DNA of 64,000 nt from Tenacibaculum lutimaris (GTDB taxonomy: Bacteria > Bacteroidota > Bacteroidia > Flavobacteriales > Flavobacteriaceae). This document shows positions 16,823 to 24,515 of the stretch, in pieces (the first letter of the stretch is position 1; each line of letters starts with the position of its first letter). The notes under the pieces were generated by a model. It searched no databases and had not been told where the DNA came from. It saw only the letters and a list, made by a program, of their open reading frames with translations. The stretch is taken from assembly GCF_003610735.1 (NCBI RefSeq), contig NZ_RAQM01000006.1, positions 62,001-126,000 of the forward strand, written 5' to 3'. Made by a program: the position numbers and the translations under genes.

Positions 16823-17716
16823 ATGAGTTCTATCAAAATAAACATACAAGAAACCAATAACGAAACCATCTTAAAATTTGTTAGCAATAAAATTTTAGTC
16901 AACGGTGGTAGTTATGAATACAATAATATTGACGAAGCTAAAAACTCACCTTTAGCTCAACAACTTTTTTATCTTCCGTTTGTAAAAAAAGTATTAGTTA
17001 CTGCTAATTTTATAGCAATTCAACGATACGATATTGTACAATGGAGTGATGTTGAAGAGGAAGTTAGAGAACAAATTGAAGCTTATATTCAAAGCGGAAA
17101 TTCGGTAGTAAAAGAAGAAACTACCAAAAAAGATGCTATTGAAGTATATGCTGAAGTTACTCCGAACCCAGCTGTTATGAAATTTGGCACCAACAAAGCT
17201 TTAACACAAACCGATGTTGAGTTTACAAATATTGAAGAAGCCAGTAAATCTTCTCCTCTAGCTCAATCCTTATTCAATTTTCCTTTTGTAAAAGAAATTT
17301 TCATTTCTGAAAACTATATTTCTATTACAAAATACGATATGATTGAATGGAATGAAGTATACCAAGAGGTTCGTACATTTATCCGCAATTTTCTTCAAGA
17401 AGGTAAAGCAATCATTACTGAATTACCAAAACAACAAACAAAACAAAACGTTGAAATTCCTAAAGAAAGTTTAACTGATGTTGAAGCTAAAATTGTTGAT
17501 ATTCTTGATGAATATATCAAACCTGCAGTTGCTTCTGATGGAGGAAATATTGCTTTTCAATCATACGATTCAGAAAGCAAACGAGTAAGCGTAATTTTAC
17601 AAGGAGCATGTAGCGGATGCCCGTCTTCAACAGTTACACTGAAAAATGGTATTGAAACCATGCTAAAAGAAATGTTACCAAACCAAATCAACGAAGTAGT
17701 CGCTATTAACGGATAA
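16823..17716 (+). CDS. Nfu-type iron-sulfur scaffold protein with two N-terminal domains
   Basis: A 298-residue protein. Two copies of the Nfu N-terminal domain lie in tandem (about 1-95 and 105-205): compare [20 protein letters not shown] with [20 protein letters not shown], each followed by I..YD..EW. The C-terminal NifU-like domain (about 222-298) holds the cluster-binding CSGC of the segment GACSGCPSS. Such proteins carry Fe-S clusters to target enzymes. The frame is open from 16757, but that part lies in the upstream terminator; the ATG at 16823 ([10 protein letters not shown]) fits the domain start. It is followed by ubiE after 25 bases. Confidence 0.93.
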   Translation: MSSIKINIQETNNETILKFVSNKILVNGGSYEYNNIDEAKNSPLAQQLFYLPFVKKVLVTANFIAIQRYDIVQWSDVEEEVREQIEAYIQSGNSVVKEETTKKDAIEVYAEVTPNPAVMKFGTNKALTQTDVEFTNIEEASKSSPLAQSLFNFPFVKEIFISENYISITKYDMIEWNEVYQEVRTFIRNFLQEGKAIITELPKQQTKQNVEIPKESLTDVEAKIVDILDEYIKPAVASDGGNIAFQSYDSESKRVSVILQGACSGCPSSTVTLKNGIETMLKEMLPNQINEVVAING

Positions 17717-17741
17717 TTTCACCGTAAACTATACAAAACAC

Positions 17742-18470
17742 ATGTCTGAAAACATCAAACCATATAAAGATTCTGAATTAGGAAAAAAAGAACAAGTTGC
17801 TAAAATGTTTGACAATATTTCTGAAGATTATGACGGGTTAAACCGTGTTATTTCTTTTGGAATAGATGTTAGTTGGCGTAAGAAAGTAGTAAAACTAGTA
17901 GGAGAAAATAATCCGAAGCAAATTTTAGATATTGCAACTGGTACTGGTGATTTGGCCTTGATGATGTCGCAATTAAACCCTGAAAGAATTGTTGGTTTAG
18001 ACATTTCTGAAGGTATGCTACAAGTAGGAAGACAAAAAGTTGCCAAAGCCAACTTATCTAACAAAATAGAAATGGTTGTTGGCGATAGTGAAAACATTCC
18101 TTTTCCTGACAACACTTTTGATGCTATTACAGTTTCTTTTGGAGTTAGAAATTTTGAAAATTTAGATAAAGGTTTAACTGAAATATTTCGTGTATTAAAA
18201 CCTGGAGGTAAATTTGTTGTATTAGAAACTTCAAATCCAACTAAATTTCCTTTTAAACAAGGGTATAAATTGTACACAAATTTTATTTTACCTATCATTG
18301 GCAAACTCTTTTCAAAAGACAAAGTTGCTTACTCATATTTATCTGAAACAGCAAATTCTTTTCCTTTTGGAGAGGCTTTCAACAATATTTTGCAAAAAAA
18401 TGGGTTTAAGAATGCAAGGAATACACCTGTTACATTTGGTGTAGCATCAATTTATACCGCTTTAAAATAG
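17742..18470 (+). CDS. ubiE: Demethylmenaquinone methyltransferase
   Basis: A 242-residue class I SAM methyltransferase (UbiE/MenG). SAM-binding motif I is [13 protein letters not shown] (about 65-77), followed by [10 protein letters not shown] and the family signature [18 protein letters not shown] (about 125-142) and [11 protein letters not shown]. In Bacteroidota the respiratory quinone is menaquinone, so the reaction is methylation of demethylmenaquinone (menG would be an equal name). It feeds the menaquinol pool used by the cytochrome bd oxidase at 25.9 kb. porT starts two bases after its stop. Confidence 0.97.
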   Translation: MSENIKPYKDSELGKKEQVAKMFDNISEDYDGLNRVISFGIDVSWRKKVVKLVGENNPKQILDIATGTGDLALMMSQLNPERIVGLDISEGMLQVGRQKVAKANLSNKIEMVVGDSENIPFPDNTFDAITVSFGVRNFENLDKGLTEIFRVLKPGGKFVVLETSNPTKFPFKQGYKLYTNFILPIIGKLFSKDKVAYSYLSETANSFPFGEAFNNILQKNGFKNARNTPVTFGVASIYTALK

Positions 18471-18471
18471 T

Positions 18472-19167
18472 ATGTTAAAAAGGCTTTTACTTTTCGGAAT
18501 TTTCGCAGCTTCAATCTCTGCTCAAGCTCAAAGAGAAAAAATATTAAAACTACCTAGTTTTGACAAACCTCTTTTTCATTATGGTTTTTATTTAGGAGCT
18601 AATAATAATAGTTACAAAATAGGTTACAAACCAAGTAGTATTAGCGATCCCGAAATTGAAGTAGAATCGTCTATAGGTTTTAATGTTGGTTTAATTGCTG
18701 ATTTAAGACTTCACAATAACATAAATCTACGTTTTGAACCTGGTTTAATGTCTAACACCAAAACATTACGTTTTAATCATATACCAGGTCCAGAAAACAT
18801 AAACACACGTGAAGTTGGTGCTACATACTTACATTTACCTTTATTATTAAAGTTTAGCACAAACAGACTTAACAACATGAGGCCTTATGTGATAGGTGGA
18901 GTTTCGTACGATCATAATTTTTCGAGTAACGAACGTAACAATGATGATAATTATGCTGGCGAATTTAGAACAACAACTAATAATTTTATGTATGAAGTTG
19001 GTATAGGTGTAGATTTTTACCTAAGTTACTTTAAATTCTCTCCTTCTATTAGAGGGGTTTTTGCCATAAATAACGAAGTTAAATATGACAACAAAGCTTC
19101 TCAATGGACAGATCCTATTAACTACTTAGGAACAAGAGGGGTATTTTTACATCTAGCTTTTGAGTAA
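18472..19167 (+). CDS. porT: PorT family outer-membrane protein of type IX secretion
   Basis: A 231-residue protein with a signal peptide (about 1-20, AQAQ) and a small beta-barrel. The start KLPSFDKPLFHYGFYLGANN, the middle LHLPLLLKFSTNR and the end GTRGVFLHLAFE match the PorT/SprT group, and its place directly after ubiE is the usual flavobacterial order. PorT is required for type IX secretion and gliding in Porphyromonas and Flavobacterium; its exact place in the machine is not settled. It ends in a perfect 30-base palindromic terminator. Confidence 0.9.
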   Translation: MLKRLLLFGIFAASISAQAQREKILKLPSFDKPLFHYGFYLGANNNSYKIGYKPSSISDPEIEVESSIGFNVGLIADLRLHNNINLRFEPGLMSNTKTLRFNHIPGPENINTREVGATYLHLPLLLKFSTNRLNNMRPYVIGGVSYDHNFSSNERNNDDNYAGEFRTTTNNFMYEVGIGVDFYLSYFKFSPSIRGVFAINNEVKYDNKASQWTDPINYLGTRGVFLHLAFE

Positions 19168-19195
19168 GATTATATTTTATTCTATATATATATAG

Positions 19196-19225
19196 AAAAG
19201 GCTATCAGAATTCTGATAGCCTTTT
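19196..19225. terminator. Perfect-palindrome bidirectional terminator
   Basis: AAAAGGCTATCAGAA with its exact complement (30 bases) has T-rich sequence on both strands. It ends porT on the forward strand and can also end any reverse-strand transcript from the element at 19233-19261. Confidence 0.85.
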
Positions 19226-19232
19226 TCTTTAC

Positions 19233-19261
19233 ATTAGATATAGAAATCCCCCGAAATCTAT
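19233..19261. repeat. Structured intergenic element, copy A
   Basis: The 29-base element ATTAGATATAGAAATCCCCC plus GAAATCTAT is almost repeated at 19363-19389 (two bases deleted, one changed). Its ends TAGAT/ATCTA can pair around a C5 core. On the reverse strand it is followed at once by the palindromic terminator. The function is unknown; it may be a small RNA or a relic duplication. Confidence 0.6.
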
Positions 19262-19313
19262 TTACTCTATTAGTTTAGACACATTTTATATCTATAAGTC
19301 ACATTTTTAAAAT

Positions 19314-19336
19314 AAAAAAAGGTCACTTTCGTGACC
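19314..19336 (-). terminator. Intrinsic terminator, reverse strand
   Basis: GGTCAC-TTTC-GTGACC forms a 6-pair hairpin with A7 on its left, which is T7 on the reverse strand. It lies downstream of element copy B and of mscS. Confidence 0.7.
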
Positions 19337-19362
19337 TCTTTTCATAAAGATTTCTCTTTATT

Positions 19363-19389
19363 ATTAGATAGAAGTCCCCCGAAATCTAT
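19363..19389. repeat. Structured intergenic element, copy B
   Basis: A 27-base near copy of the element at 19233-19261, here with GATAGA/TCTATC pairing around AGTCCCCCGAAA. Between it and the terminator lies a second hairpin, ATAAAGA-TTTC-TCTTTAT (19344-19361), so three short hairpins follow each other. Confidence 0.6.
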
Positions 19390-19450
19390 CGTACTGTAAA
19401 AACATTGTTTTTATACAACTTCAAAGATATAAAAAAATGTTAATTTTTTG

Positions 19451-20269
19451 CTAATTTTTTATAACTATTTTATTATCTACCACATCTCTAATTGGTAAAA
19501 TAACCTTACCTTCTACAGTAGCAATAGTTACACAAATATTATCAATAGCAACAACAACCCCTTCTATATCATTAATAATAACCTTAGCTCCTATCTCTAT
19601 GTTTTTTCTAGAATAATAACCATAAAGTAATCTAGAAACTGCTTCTCTTGCTCCAAAACCAAAGGCTAAAGTAAAAGCTAAAAGTACTGATCCTATTAAT
19701 AATGTTACATTACTTTTTATTACTGAAGTATCAACTCCTGCTTGGTCTAGTGCTGTGATAGACAAGAACACAACTATCAAATAAAAAGCAATATTTCCTA
19801 CTAAGTTTCCTCCTGAAACCTCAAAAGATTTAAACATTGATTGGATTGCTTTTTTAACCATAGTTCCTAAATAAGCCCCCGCAACAAAAATTCCTAACGC
19901 AGTTAATAATTTAGGTAAGTAAGCAAAGAAACTTTTTATTCCTTCCGAAACAACTTCTAAGCCAAACATTTCTGCTCCTACCATTACAAAAACAAAAATT
20001 AAAAACCACTTTAATACAGCCAAAATCACATTCGTTAATACAATATTTATTGTACTATCACCAAAAATTTCTGTCTTTCGTAATTTTTTTGACCATTCAT
20101 CTATTTTTGTCTTCGCTAATGCTTTTCTAACTACATATAAAAATACCTTTATTACTAGCCATGAAAGGATTATAAAAAAAATAAACATTGCTACCATTGG
20201 CAACGTGTTTATAATTTCTTGAAAAATATCTTTAAAAGGCTGTAAAACATCTATTTCTAAAAAATTCAT
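19451..20269 (-). CDS. MscS-like mechanosensitive channel family protein
   Basis: A 272-residue membrane protein with four or five transmembrane helices (about 22-45, 75-100, 112-130, 155-175, 185-205) and a pore-lining, Gly/Ala-rich stretch LAFTLAFGFGAREAVSRLL (about 198-216) entering an MscS beta domain (IEIGAKVIINDIEGVVVAID). It lacks the large C-terminal cage of classical MscS and resembles the short CmpX-like group. Channels of this fold release solutes under membrane tension; gating here is inferred. It is the last gene of the ECF sigma-small protein-MscS set, 25 bases after the small gene. Confidence 0.85.
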   Translation of the reverse strand: MNFLEIDVLQPFKDIFQEIINTLPMVAMFIFFIILSWLVIKVFLYVVRKALAKTKIDEWSKKLRKTEIFGDSTINIVLTNVILAVLKWFLIFVFVMVGAEMFGLEVVSEGIKSFFAYLPKLLTALGIFVAGAYLGTMVKKAIQSMFKSFEVSGGNLVGNIAFYLIVVFLSITALDQAGVDTSVIKSNVTLLIGSVLLAFTLAFGFGAREAVSRLLYGYYSRKNIEIGAKVIINDIEGVVVAIDNICVTIATVEGKVILPIRDVVDNKIVIKN

Positions 20270-20294
20270 AACTGCTATACTATATTTGGTTCAA

Positions 20295-20489
20295 TTAATT
20301 ATTATCGTCTTTTTTATCTTGGGCTTTTCCTCCTCCCATTAAATCTATAATCGTGTTGGGGTATTTTACAACAAATAAATCAGCCATATCAATGGATAGT
20401 TTTATCATTGCGACATCATTAAGCACTCTACTTTTAAGTACTTCGGGCAACTCTTCGTTATGTAATATTTTTTTGAATGGGTTATCCAT
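20295..20489 (-). CDS. Small conserved-type protein between ECF sigma and MscS genes
   Basis: A 64-residue protein: an N-terminal helical part with HNEELPEVLKSRVLNDVAMI, a hydrophobic middle with ADLFVVKYPNTIIDLM and a charged Lys/Asp tail. It has no signal peptide and no convincing membrane helix. It starts 5 bases after the sigma-factor stop and precedes the MscS gene by 25 bases, so co-expression is nearly certain. Because no recognisable anti-sigma gene is present, a regulatory link to the sigma factor is possible, but nothing in the sequence proves it. Confidence 0.75.
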   Translation of the reverse strand: MDNPFKKILHNEELPEVLKSRVLNDVAMIKLSIDMADLFVVKYPNTIIDLMGGGKAQDKKDDNN

Positions 20490-20494
20490 AATTA

Positions 20495-21064
20495 TTACAA
20501 TTCATTATACGCTTTAATTACTTTCTCCTTAGCTCTTTTTAAGCGCATTTTTACAGCACTTTCCCCTAATTCTAACCCCTCTGAAATATCCTTTATACTC
20601 ATTTCGTCTTGATATTTCATTAATAATATCATTTTCTCAGAAGGAGAAATCATTTCGAGTGCTTTAGCCAGTTTATCTGACTTTAACTCGAATAATGTAG
20701 TATCATCTATATCGTTAACACTATTTTCCTCTTTTATCTCATCTGTTACTACAGTTACTTTTTCTTTTCTTTTCTCTTTATTTCTTTGTACGTAATTCAC
20801 ACAAAAATTGTAGGTAAAAGAATACAACCATGTAGAAAACTTCGACTTTCCTTTAAAAGTTCTCAATTTTACAAATAAACGAATAAACACATCATGCGTT
20901 AAATCTTGTGCTTCCTCTTTACTTGATGAAAATCCATAACATTTGTTATACACCACACCAGCATAACGGTCGTATAAAGCAGCAAACAAATGAGTATCAT
21001 TTTTTTCTACTATTTTACGAACCAATTCTTCGTCGCTTAATTTTGTTACATCAATACTCTCCAA
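20495..21064 (-). CDS. ECF-type RNA polymerase sigma factor
   Basis: A 189-residue sigma-70 family protein with region 2 (about 22-90: AALYDRYAGVVYNKCYGF, then DLTHDVFIRLF and STWLYSFTYNFCVNYVQR) and region 4 (about 130-185: SPSEKMILLMKYQDEMSIKD and SAVKMRLKRAKEKV). An acidic linker of about 30 residues joins them. It directs RNA polymerase to a special promoter set not identifiable here. It leads the operon with the 64-residue protein and the MscS channel, a set that may respond to envelope or osmotic stress (inference). It is divergent from rpoD. Confidence 0.93.
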   Translation of the reverse strand: MESIDVTKLSDEELVRKIVEKNDTHLFAALYDRYAGVVYNKCYGFSSSKEEAQDLTHDVFIRLFVKLRTFKGKSKFSTWLYSFTYNFCVNYVQRNKEKRKEKVTVVTDEIKEENSVNDIDDTTLFELKSDKLAKALEMISPSEKMILLMKYQDEMSIKDISEGLELGESAVKMRLKRAKEKVIKAYNEL

Positions 21065-21262
21065 GGGGCAGTATAGTTAGTTTTCCTTTAGTTATAATAG
21101 TTGTAAGACACAGAATTTTAAACGGGGGTCACTAACTTTTTCTTTTAATTTACAAAATTAACAAAACATTAACAATTAAGTGAATTATCTCAAAAAAACA
21201 TCTTTTTTTTGTAACAAAAGATTCTATGCTTACGTATAAGATAATGTAGAGTGAAATTAAAA

Positions 21263-21270
21263 TACATTTG
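21263..21270 (+). promoter_or_regulatory. Possible -7 box immediately before rpoD
   Basis: TACATTTG matches TAnnTTTG but ends only 7 bases before the ATG at 21278, so the transcript would be nearly leaderless. No -33 TTTG is clear and another start further upstream is possible. Confidence 0.35.
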
Positions 21271-21277
21271 AAGTAGA

Positions 21278-22141
21278 ATGAGACAGCTTAAAATTACAAA
21301 ACAGGTTACCAACAGAGAAACCGCGTCTTTAGACAAATATTTGCAAGAAATAGGAAAAGTAGACTTAATTACTGCCGATGAAGAAGTAGAATTAGCGCAA
21401 AGAATTAAAGCTGGTGACCAAAGAGCTCTTGAAAAATTAACCAAAGCTAACTTACGTTTTGTGGTATCGGTTGCAAAACAATACCAAAATCAAGGATTAA
21501 CACTTCCTGATTTAATTAACGAAGGAAATTTAGGATTGATTAAAGCTGCGAAACGTTTTGATGAAACTCGTGGATTTAAGTTTATTTCTTATGCTGTATG
21601 GTGGATTCGTCAATCTATCTTACAAGCATTGGCTGAACAATCTCGTATTGTTCGTTTACCATTAAATAAAATTGGTTCTATTAACAAAATCAACAAAATG
21701 TATGCTTTCTTAGAGCAAGAAAATGAGCGCCCTCCAAGTGCTGAAGAAATTGCCAAGAAATTAGACATGACTGTAAATGATGTTAAAGAGTCGATGAAAA
21801 ATTCTGGTCGTCACGTATCGATGGATGCTCCATTAATCGAAGGTGAAGACTCTAACTTATATGATGTATTAAACTCTGGTGAATCGCCAAATCCAGATAA
21901 AACTTTATTACACGAATCATTACGTATCGAAATTAATCGTGCTTTAGAAACATTAACTCCACGTGAAGCTGATGTTGTAAAGTTATACTTTGGTTTAGGA
22001 GAGCACCAGCCAATGACTTTAGAAGAAATTGGTGAAACATTTGATTTAACTCGTGAACGTGTACGTCAAATTAAAGAAAAAGCCATCAGAAGATTAAAAC
22101 ATACATCTCGTAGTAAGATTTTAATGACTTACTTAGGTTAA
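21278..22141 (+). CDS. rpoD: Primary RNA polymerase sigma factor
   Basis: A 287-residue group 1 sigma in the short Bacteroidota form: it begins at region 1.2 ([18 protein letters not shown]) without region 1.1 or the large non-conserved insert of E. coli sigma-70. Region 2 shows [35 protein letters not shown] and [10 protein letters not shown]. Region 3 follows, and region 4 ends with [20 protein letters not shown]. It is the housekeeping factor that reads TTTG / TAnnTTTG promoters such as those noted in this window. Two successive terminators close the gene. Confidence 0.98.
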   Translation: MRQLKITKQVTNRETASLDKYLQEIGKVDLITADEEVELAQRIKAGDQRALEKLTKANLRFVVSVAKQYQNQGLTLPDLINEGNLGLIKAAKRFDETRGFKFISYAVWWIRQSILQALAEQSRIVRLPLNKIGSINKINKMYAFLEQENERPPSAEEIAKKLDMTVNDVKESMKNSGRHVSMDAPLIEGEDSNLYDVLNSGESPNPDKTLLHESLRIEINRALETLTPREADVVKLYFGLGEHQPMTLEEIGETFDLTRERVRQIKEKAIRRLKHTSRSKILMTYLG

Positions 22142-22158
22142 TAATATAAACAACAACA

Positions 22159-22183
22159 AATAGTTATCGTAACTATTCGTTTT
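22159..22183 (+). terminator. First terminator after rpoD
   Basis: AATAGTTA-TCG-TAACTATT (22159-22177) forms an 8-pair hairpin, then CG and T6. Confidence 0.7.
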
Positions 22184-22197
22184 TTGATTAATGAATG

Positions 22198-22226
22198 AAA
22201 GCTCTCAAATTTGAGAGCTTTCTTTT
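22198..22226 (+). terminator. Second terminator after rpoD
   Basis: AAAGCTCTCAAATTTGAGAG plus CTTT is a perfect 24-base palindrome followed by C and T5. With the hairpin 20 bases earlier it makes a tandem stop. Confidence 0.85.
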
Positions 22227-22251
22227 TGGTTTTAATGCTCTTAGTTTTAAC

Positions 22252-22259
22252 TATATTTG
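22252..22259 (+). promoter_or_regulatory. Promoter -7 box of rpe
   Basis: TATATTTG is a perfect -7 box, with TTTG 23 bases upstream (22225-22228), slightly longer than the usual 19-21. It lies inside the longest open frame of rpe, which argues for the later start codon at 22292. Confidence 0.5.
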
Positions 22260-22291
22260 CAATTAATAACAACACAACAACTTATATATTA

Positions 22292-22948
22292 ATGGAAAAA
22301 CTTGTAGCCCCATCAATTTTAGCGGCTGATTTTGGTAACCTACAACGTGATGTTGAAATGGTTAATGATAGTAAAGCAGATTGGTTTCATATTGACATTA
22401 TGGATGGTGTTTTTGTACCAAATATTTCTTTCGGAATGCCTGTTTTAAAGTCAATTGCAAAACATGCTAATAAAACTATTGATGTACACTTAATGATTGT
22501 AGATCCTGATCGTTACATTCAAACTTTTGCTGATTTAGGCGCCGATATTTTAACCGTACATTATGAAGCTTGTACACATTTACATAGAACTGTACAGGCA
22601 ATAAAAGCTGCTGGTATGAAAGCTGGGGTTGCCTTAAATCCGCACACACCTATCGCAGTTTTAGAAGACATAATAAAAGACTTAGATGTAGTTTGTATTA
22701 TGAGTGTAAACCCTGGGTTTGGCGGACAATCATTCATTGAAAATACGTACAAGAAAATTCAACAATTAAAAAACTTAATTGAATTTAGCGAAGCATCCAC
22801 TTTAATTGAAATTGATGGAGGTGTAACTGACCAAAATGCAAATAAGCTAATCGAAGTTGGTGCTGATGTATTAGTAGCAGGTAGTTTTGTTTTTAAAAGT
22901 GACAACCCTACAGATACAATTGAAAATTTAAAAAATATTATAAATTAA
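22292..22948 (+). CDS. rpe: Ribulose-phosphate 3-epimerase
   Basis: A 218-residue TIM-barrel enzyme that interconverts ribulose-5-phosphate and xylulose-5-phosphate in the pentose phosphate pathway. Family signatures are present: APSILAADF near the start, FHIDIMDGVFVPNISFG (about 35-51), VHLMI, VHYEA, SVNPGFGGQSFI (about 140-151) and EIDGGV. The open frame reaches back to 22211, but that stretch contains the rpoD terminator and the promoter box; the ATG at 22292 (MEKLVAPSILA) gives the normal length. Confidence 0.97.
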   Translation: MEKLVAPSILAADFGNLQRDVEMVNDSKADWFHIDIMDGVFVPNISFGMPVLKSIAKHANKTIDVHLMIVDPDRYIQTFADLGADILTVHYEACTHLHRTVQAIKAAGMKAGVALNPHTPIAVLEDIIKDLDVVCIMSVNPGFGGQSFIENTYKKIQQLKNLIEFSEASTLIEIDGGVTDQNANKLIEVGADVLVAGSFVFKSDNPTDTIENLKNIIN

Positions 22949-22991
22949 GAACAACATACTTTAGTAATAAGTAGGACTAAATAATATTATT

Positions 22992-23027
22992 AAAAAAAGC
23001 CATATAAATATTTATATGGCTTTTTTT
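22992..23027. terminator. Perfect-palindrome bidirectional terminator
   Basis: GCCATATAAATATTTATATGGC-type palindrome (22999-23020) flanked by A7 and T7. It serves both rpe and the reverse-strand peptide gene that follows. Confidence 0.9.
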
Positions 23028-23036
23028 CACGAAAGC

Positions 23037-23189
23037 TTATTCTCCTCCGCAGATAACATCATTCATACAAACATAACCTCTAGGAAGAGGTTCACAGTTA
23101 TGACATAAAACATAAATCCATCCCCCATTAACTGATTTTTGTTCTGACTTATTTAAAACTGAACCTAAGCTTGAAATATTTTTTAACAT
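23037..23189 (-). CDS. Double-glycine-leader precursor peptide (bacteriocin/RiPP-like)
   Basis: A 50-codon gene. The product begins with a leader MLKNISSLGSVLNKSEQKS followed by VNGG, the form used by bacteriocin-type and many Bacteroidota peptide precursors that are cut after GG by C39-peptidase ABC transporters. The predicted core is 27 residues (WIYVLCHNCEPLPRGYVCMN followed by DVICGGE) with four cysteines at 29, 32, 41 and 47, enough for two disulfides or other crosslinks. It has its own -7 box (23211-23218) and its own palindromic terminator. No transporter, radical-SAM or cyclase gene lies nearby in this window, so export machinery would be encoded elsewhere. Activity as toxin, signal or otherwise is unknown. 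Confidence 0.75.
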   Translation of the reverse strand: MLKNISSLGSVLNKSEQKSVNGGWIYVLCHNCEPLPRGYVCMNDVICGGE

Positions 23190-23210
23190 AATAAAGTGTT
23201 TTAAGTTTCT

Positions 23211-23218
23211 CAAAAATA
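23211..23218 (-). promoter_or_regulatory. Putative -7 promoter box of the GG-leader peptide gene
   Basis: On the reverse strand this reads TATTTTTG, matching TAnnTTTG, 21 bases before the ATG at 23189. The -33 region has TCTG, not TTTG, about 21 bases further up. Confidence 0.45.
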
Positions 23219-23315
23219 AATTCTGTCAAATAATTCGCTTCAGAAAAAGCCATAATAAAAGTAAGGTATTTCCTTATTATTAACTTATTATCTGTGTTTA
23301 TTTCCTATATAAAAA

Positions 23316-23735
23316 CTAAAACTGTTCTAATAAATAATTAATCAAATCGGTCGTTGTTACTATACCTACTAATTCATTATTATTTACAACAGGTAACGCA
23401 TGAAACTCTTTTTTTGCTAAAATCTCAGCTACCTCTTTAATCGTTGTATCTGAGTTTACAGTTACCAGATTTTTCGCCATTACTTGGTCTATTGTAAACA
23501 TATTATACACTACTGTATCTACGTCGGTTTCATTTTCATCAACTGCATCTGCAAAACTTATTCGTAATAAATCTGTATAACTTAACATTCCTTTTATTTC
23601 GCTTCCACTTACTACTGGAATATGTCTAATATTCTCTTTCTTAAATATTTTTTCAGCAGTCATTAAATCATCAGTACTACTTAAAGTGATTACTTCTTTT
23701 GTCATTATTGCTGAAACTGGAGTTCTTTTTTTCAT
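23316..23735 (-). CDS. Paired CBS-domain protein
   Basis: A 139-residue protein consisting of two CBS motifs: TPVSAIMTKEVITLSSTDDL with IRHIPVVSGSEIKGMLSYTDL (about 5-60), and TIDQVMAKNLVTVNSDTTIK with FHALPVVNNNELVGIVTTTD (about 78-135). Such pairs bind adenosine nucleotides and work as free-standing energy sensors or as partners of other proteins. It is divergent from the Crp/Fnr gene across a 144-base gap that holds a 12-base palindrome, so the two may be co-regulated. Free CBS pairs often accompany respiratory or redox stress genes in this phylum (inference from context). Confidence 0.92.
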   Translation of the reverse strand: MKKRTPVSAIMTKEVITLSSTDDLMTAEKIFKKENIRHIPVVSGSEIKGMLSYTDLLRISFADAVDENETDVDTVVYNMFTIDQVMAKNLVTVNSDTTIKEVAEILAKKEFHALPVVNNNELVGIVTTTDLINYLLEQF

Positions 23736-23797
23736 CTTTACTATAGTTTTGTATTATTATCTATTTCAAATTTCAGCATTATATTTAAGTAAAAAAC

Positions 23798-23809
23798 TGA
23801 TTTAAATCA
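23798..23809. promoter_or_regulatory. Palindrome between CBS and Crp/Fnr genes
   Basis: TGATTTAAATCA is a perfect 12-base palindrome resembling FNR-type half sites (TTGAT...ATCAA) but lacking the outer bases. It could be an operator for either divergent gene; it differs from the TGTAAC motif seen further downstream. Confidence 0.35.
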
Positions 23810-23879
23810 TAGATTCACTCCTATTTTATTTATATCTAAAGTGTAAATATTTACTTATTTTTACAAAAAACATTTTATC

Positions 23880-24512
23880 TTGACTGAAGACTTAAAGAAA
23901 TACTACGGCTACTTATTTGAAGATGCATTATTAAAAGAAATAGCTGATGTCGCCATAGCAAAAGATGTAAAAGCAAACGATGTTATTATTGATATAGGAA
24001 GCTACATTACCTCTATACCTCTATTGTTAAGTGGTGCCATTAAAATTTTACGTGAAGATAAAGAAGGGGACGACCTTGTTTTATACTATATTGAAAAAGG
24101 TGACACTTGCGCCATGACTCTTTCTTGCTGTATGGGGGAAACTAAAAGCAAAATAAAAGCGGTTGCTGAAACTGATGTGAAACTTTTAATGATACCTAAA
24201 CAAAAAATGAGTGAATGGCTTAGTAAATATAGAAGCTGGCAAGAATTCATCTTACATAGTTATCATAGCAGATTACAAGAGTTCATTGATGCTATTGATA
24301 CCATTGCTTTTTTAAACATGGATCAACGTTTATTAAAATATTTAAAAGACAAAGCATTGGTAAATAATAACGATACTATAAATGTAACACACCAACAAAT
24401 TGCTAATGATTTACATACCTCTCGAGTTGTTGTATCTAGACTTTTAAAAGCTTTAGAAAAACAACATAAAATAGAGTTATATCGTAACCAAATTAAAGTG
24501 TTAGAATTATAA
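23880..24512 (+). CDS. Crp/Fnr family transcription regulator with clustered cysteines
   Basis: A 210-residue regulator: a cyclic-nucleotide-binding-like beta-roll (about 25-115), a dimer helix and a C-terminal winged helix with recognition segment VTHQQIANDLHTSRVVVSRL (about 168-187). Three cysteines stand in the effector domain (77, 83 and 84, in GDTCAMTLSCCMG), suggesting thiol, metal or Fe-S sensing in place of cAMP. The cAMP phosphate-cassette residues are not evident. It starts at TTG 23880; no in-frame ATG precedes the conserved part. Four copies of TGTAAC-N4-GTTACA lie upstream of units between 24.5 and 36.2 kb, the first 4 bases after its own stop, so it is the likely reader of these sites. 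Confidence 0.9.
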   Translation: MTEDLKKYYGYLFEDALLKEIADVAIAKDVKANDVIIDIGSYITSIPLLLSGAIKILREDKEGDDLVLYYIEKGDTCAMTLSCCMGETKSKIKAVAETDVKLLMIPKQKMSEWLSKYRSWQEFILHSYHSRLQEFIDAIDTIAFLNMDQRLLKYLKDKALVNNNDTINVTHQQIANDLHTSRVVVSRLLKALEKQHKIELYRNQIKVLEL

Positions 24513-24515
24513 GCC

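Noticed and set aside
19180..19197. Alternating AT palindrome (TTCTATATATATATAGAA)
   Set aside because: Likely just low-complexity sequence at the foot of the porT terminator; no reason to call an origin or cruciform site.
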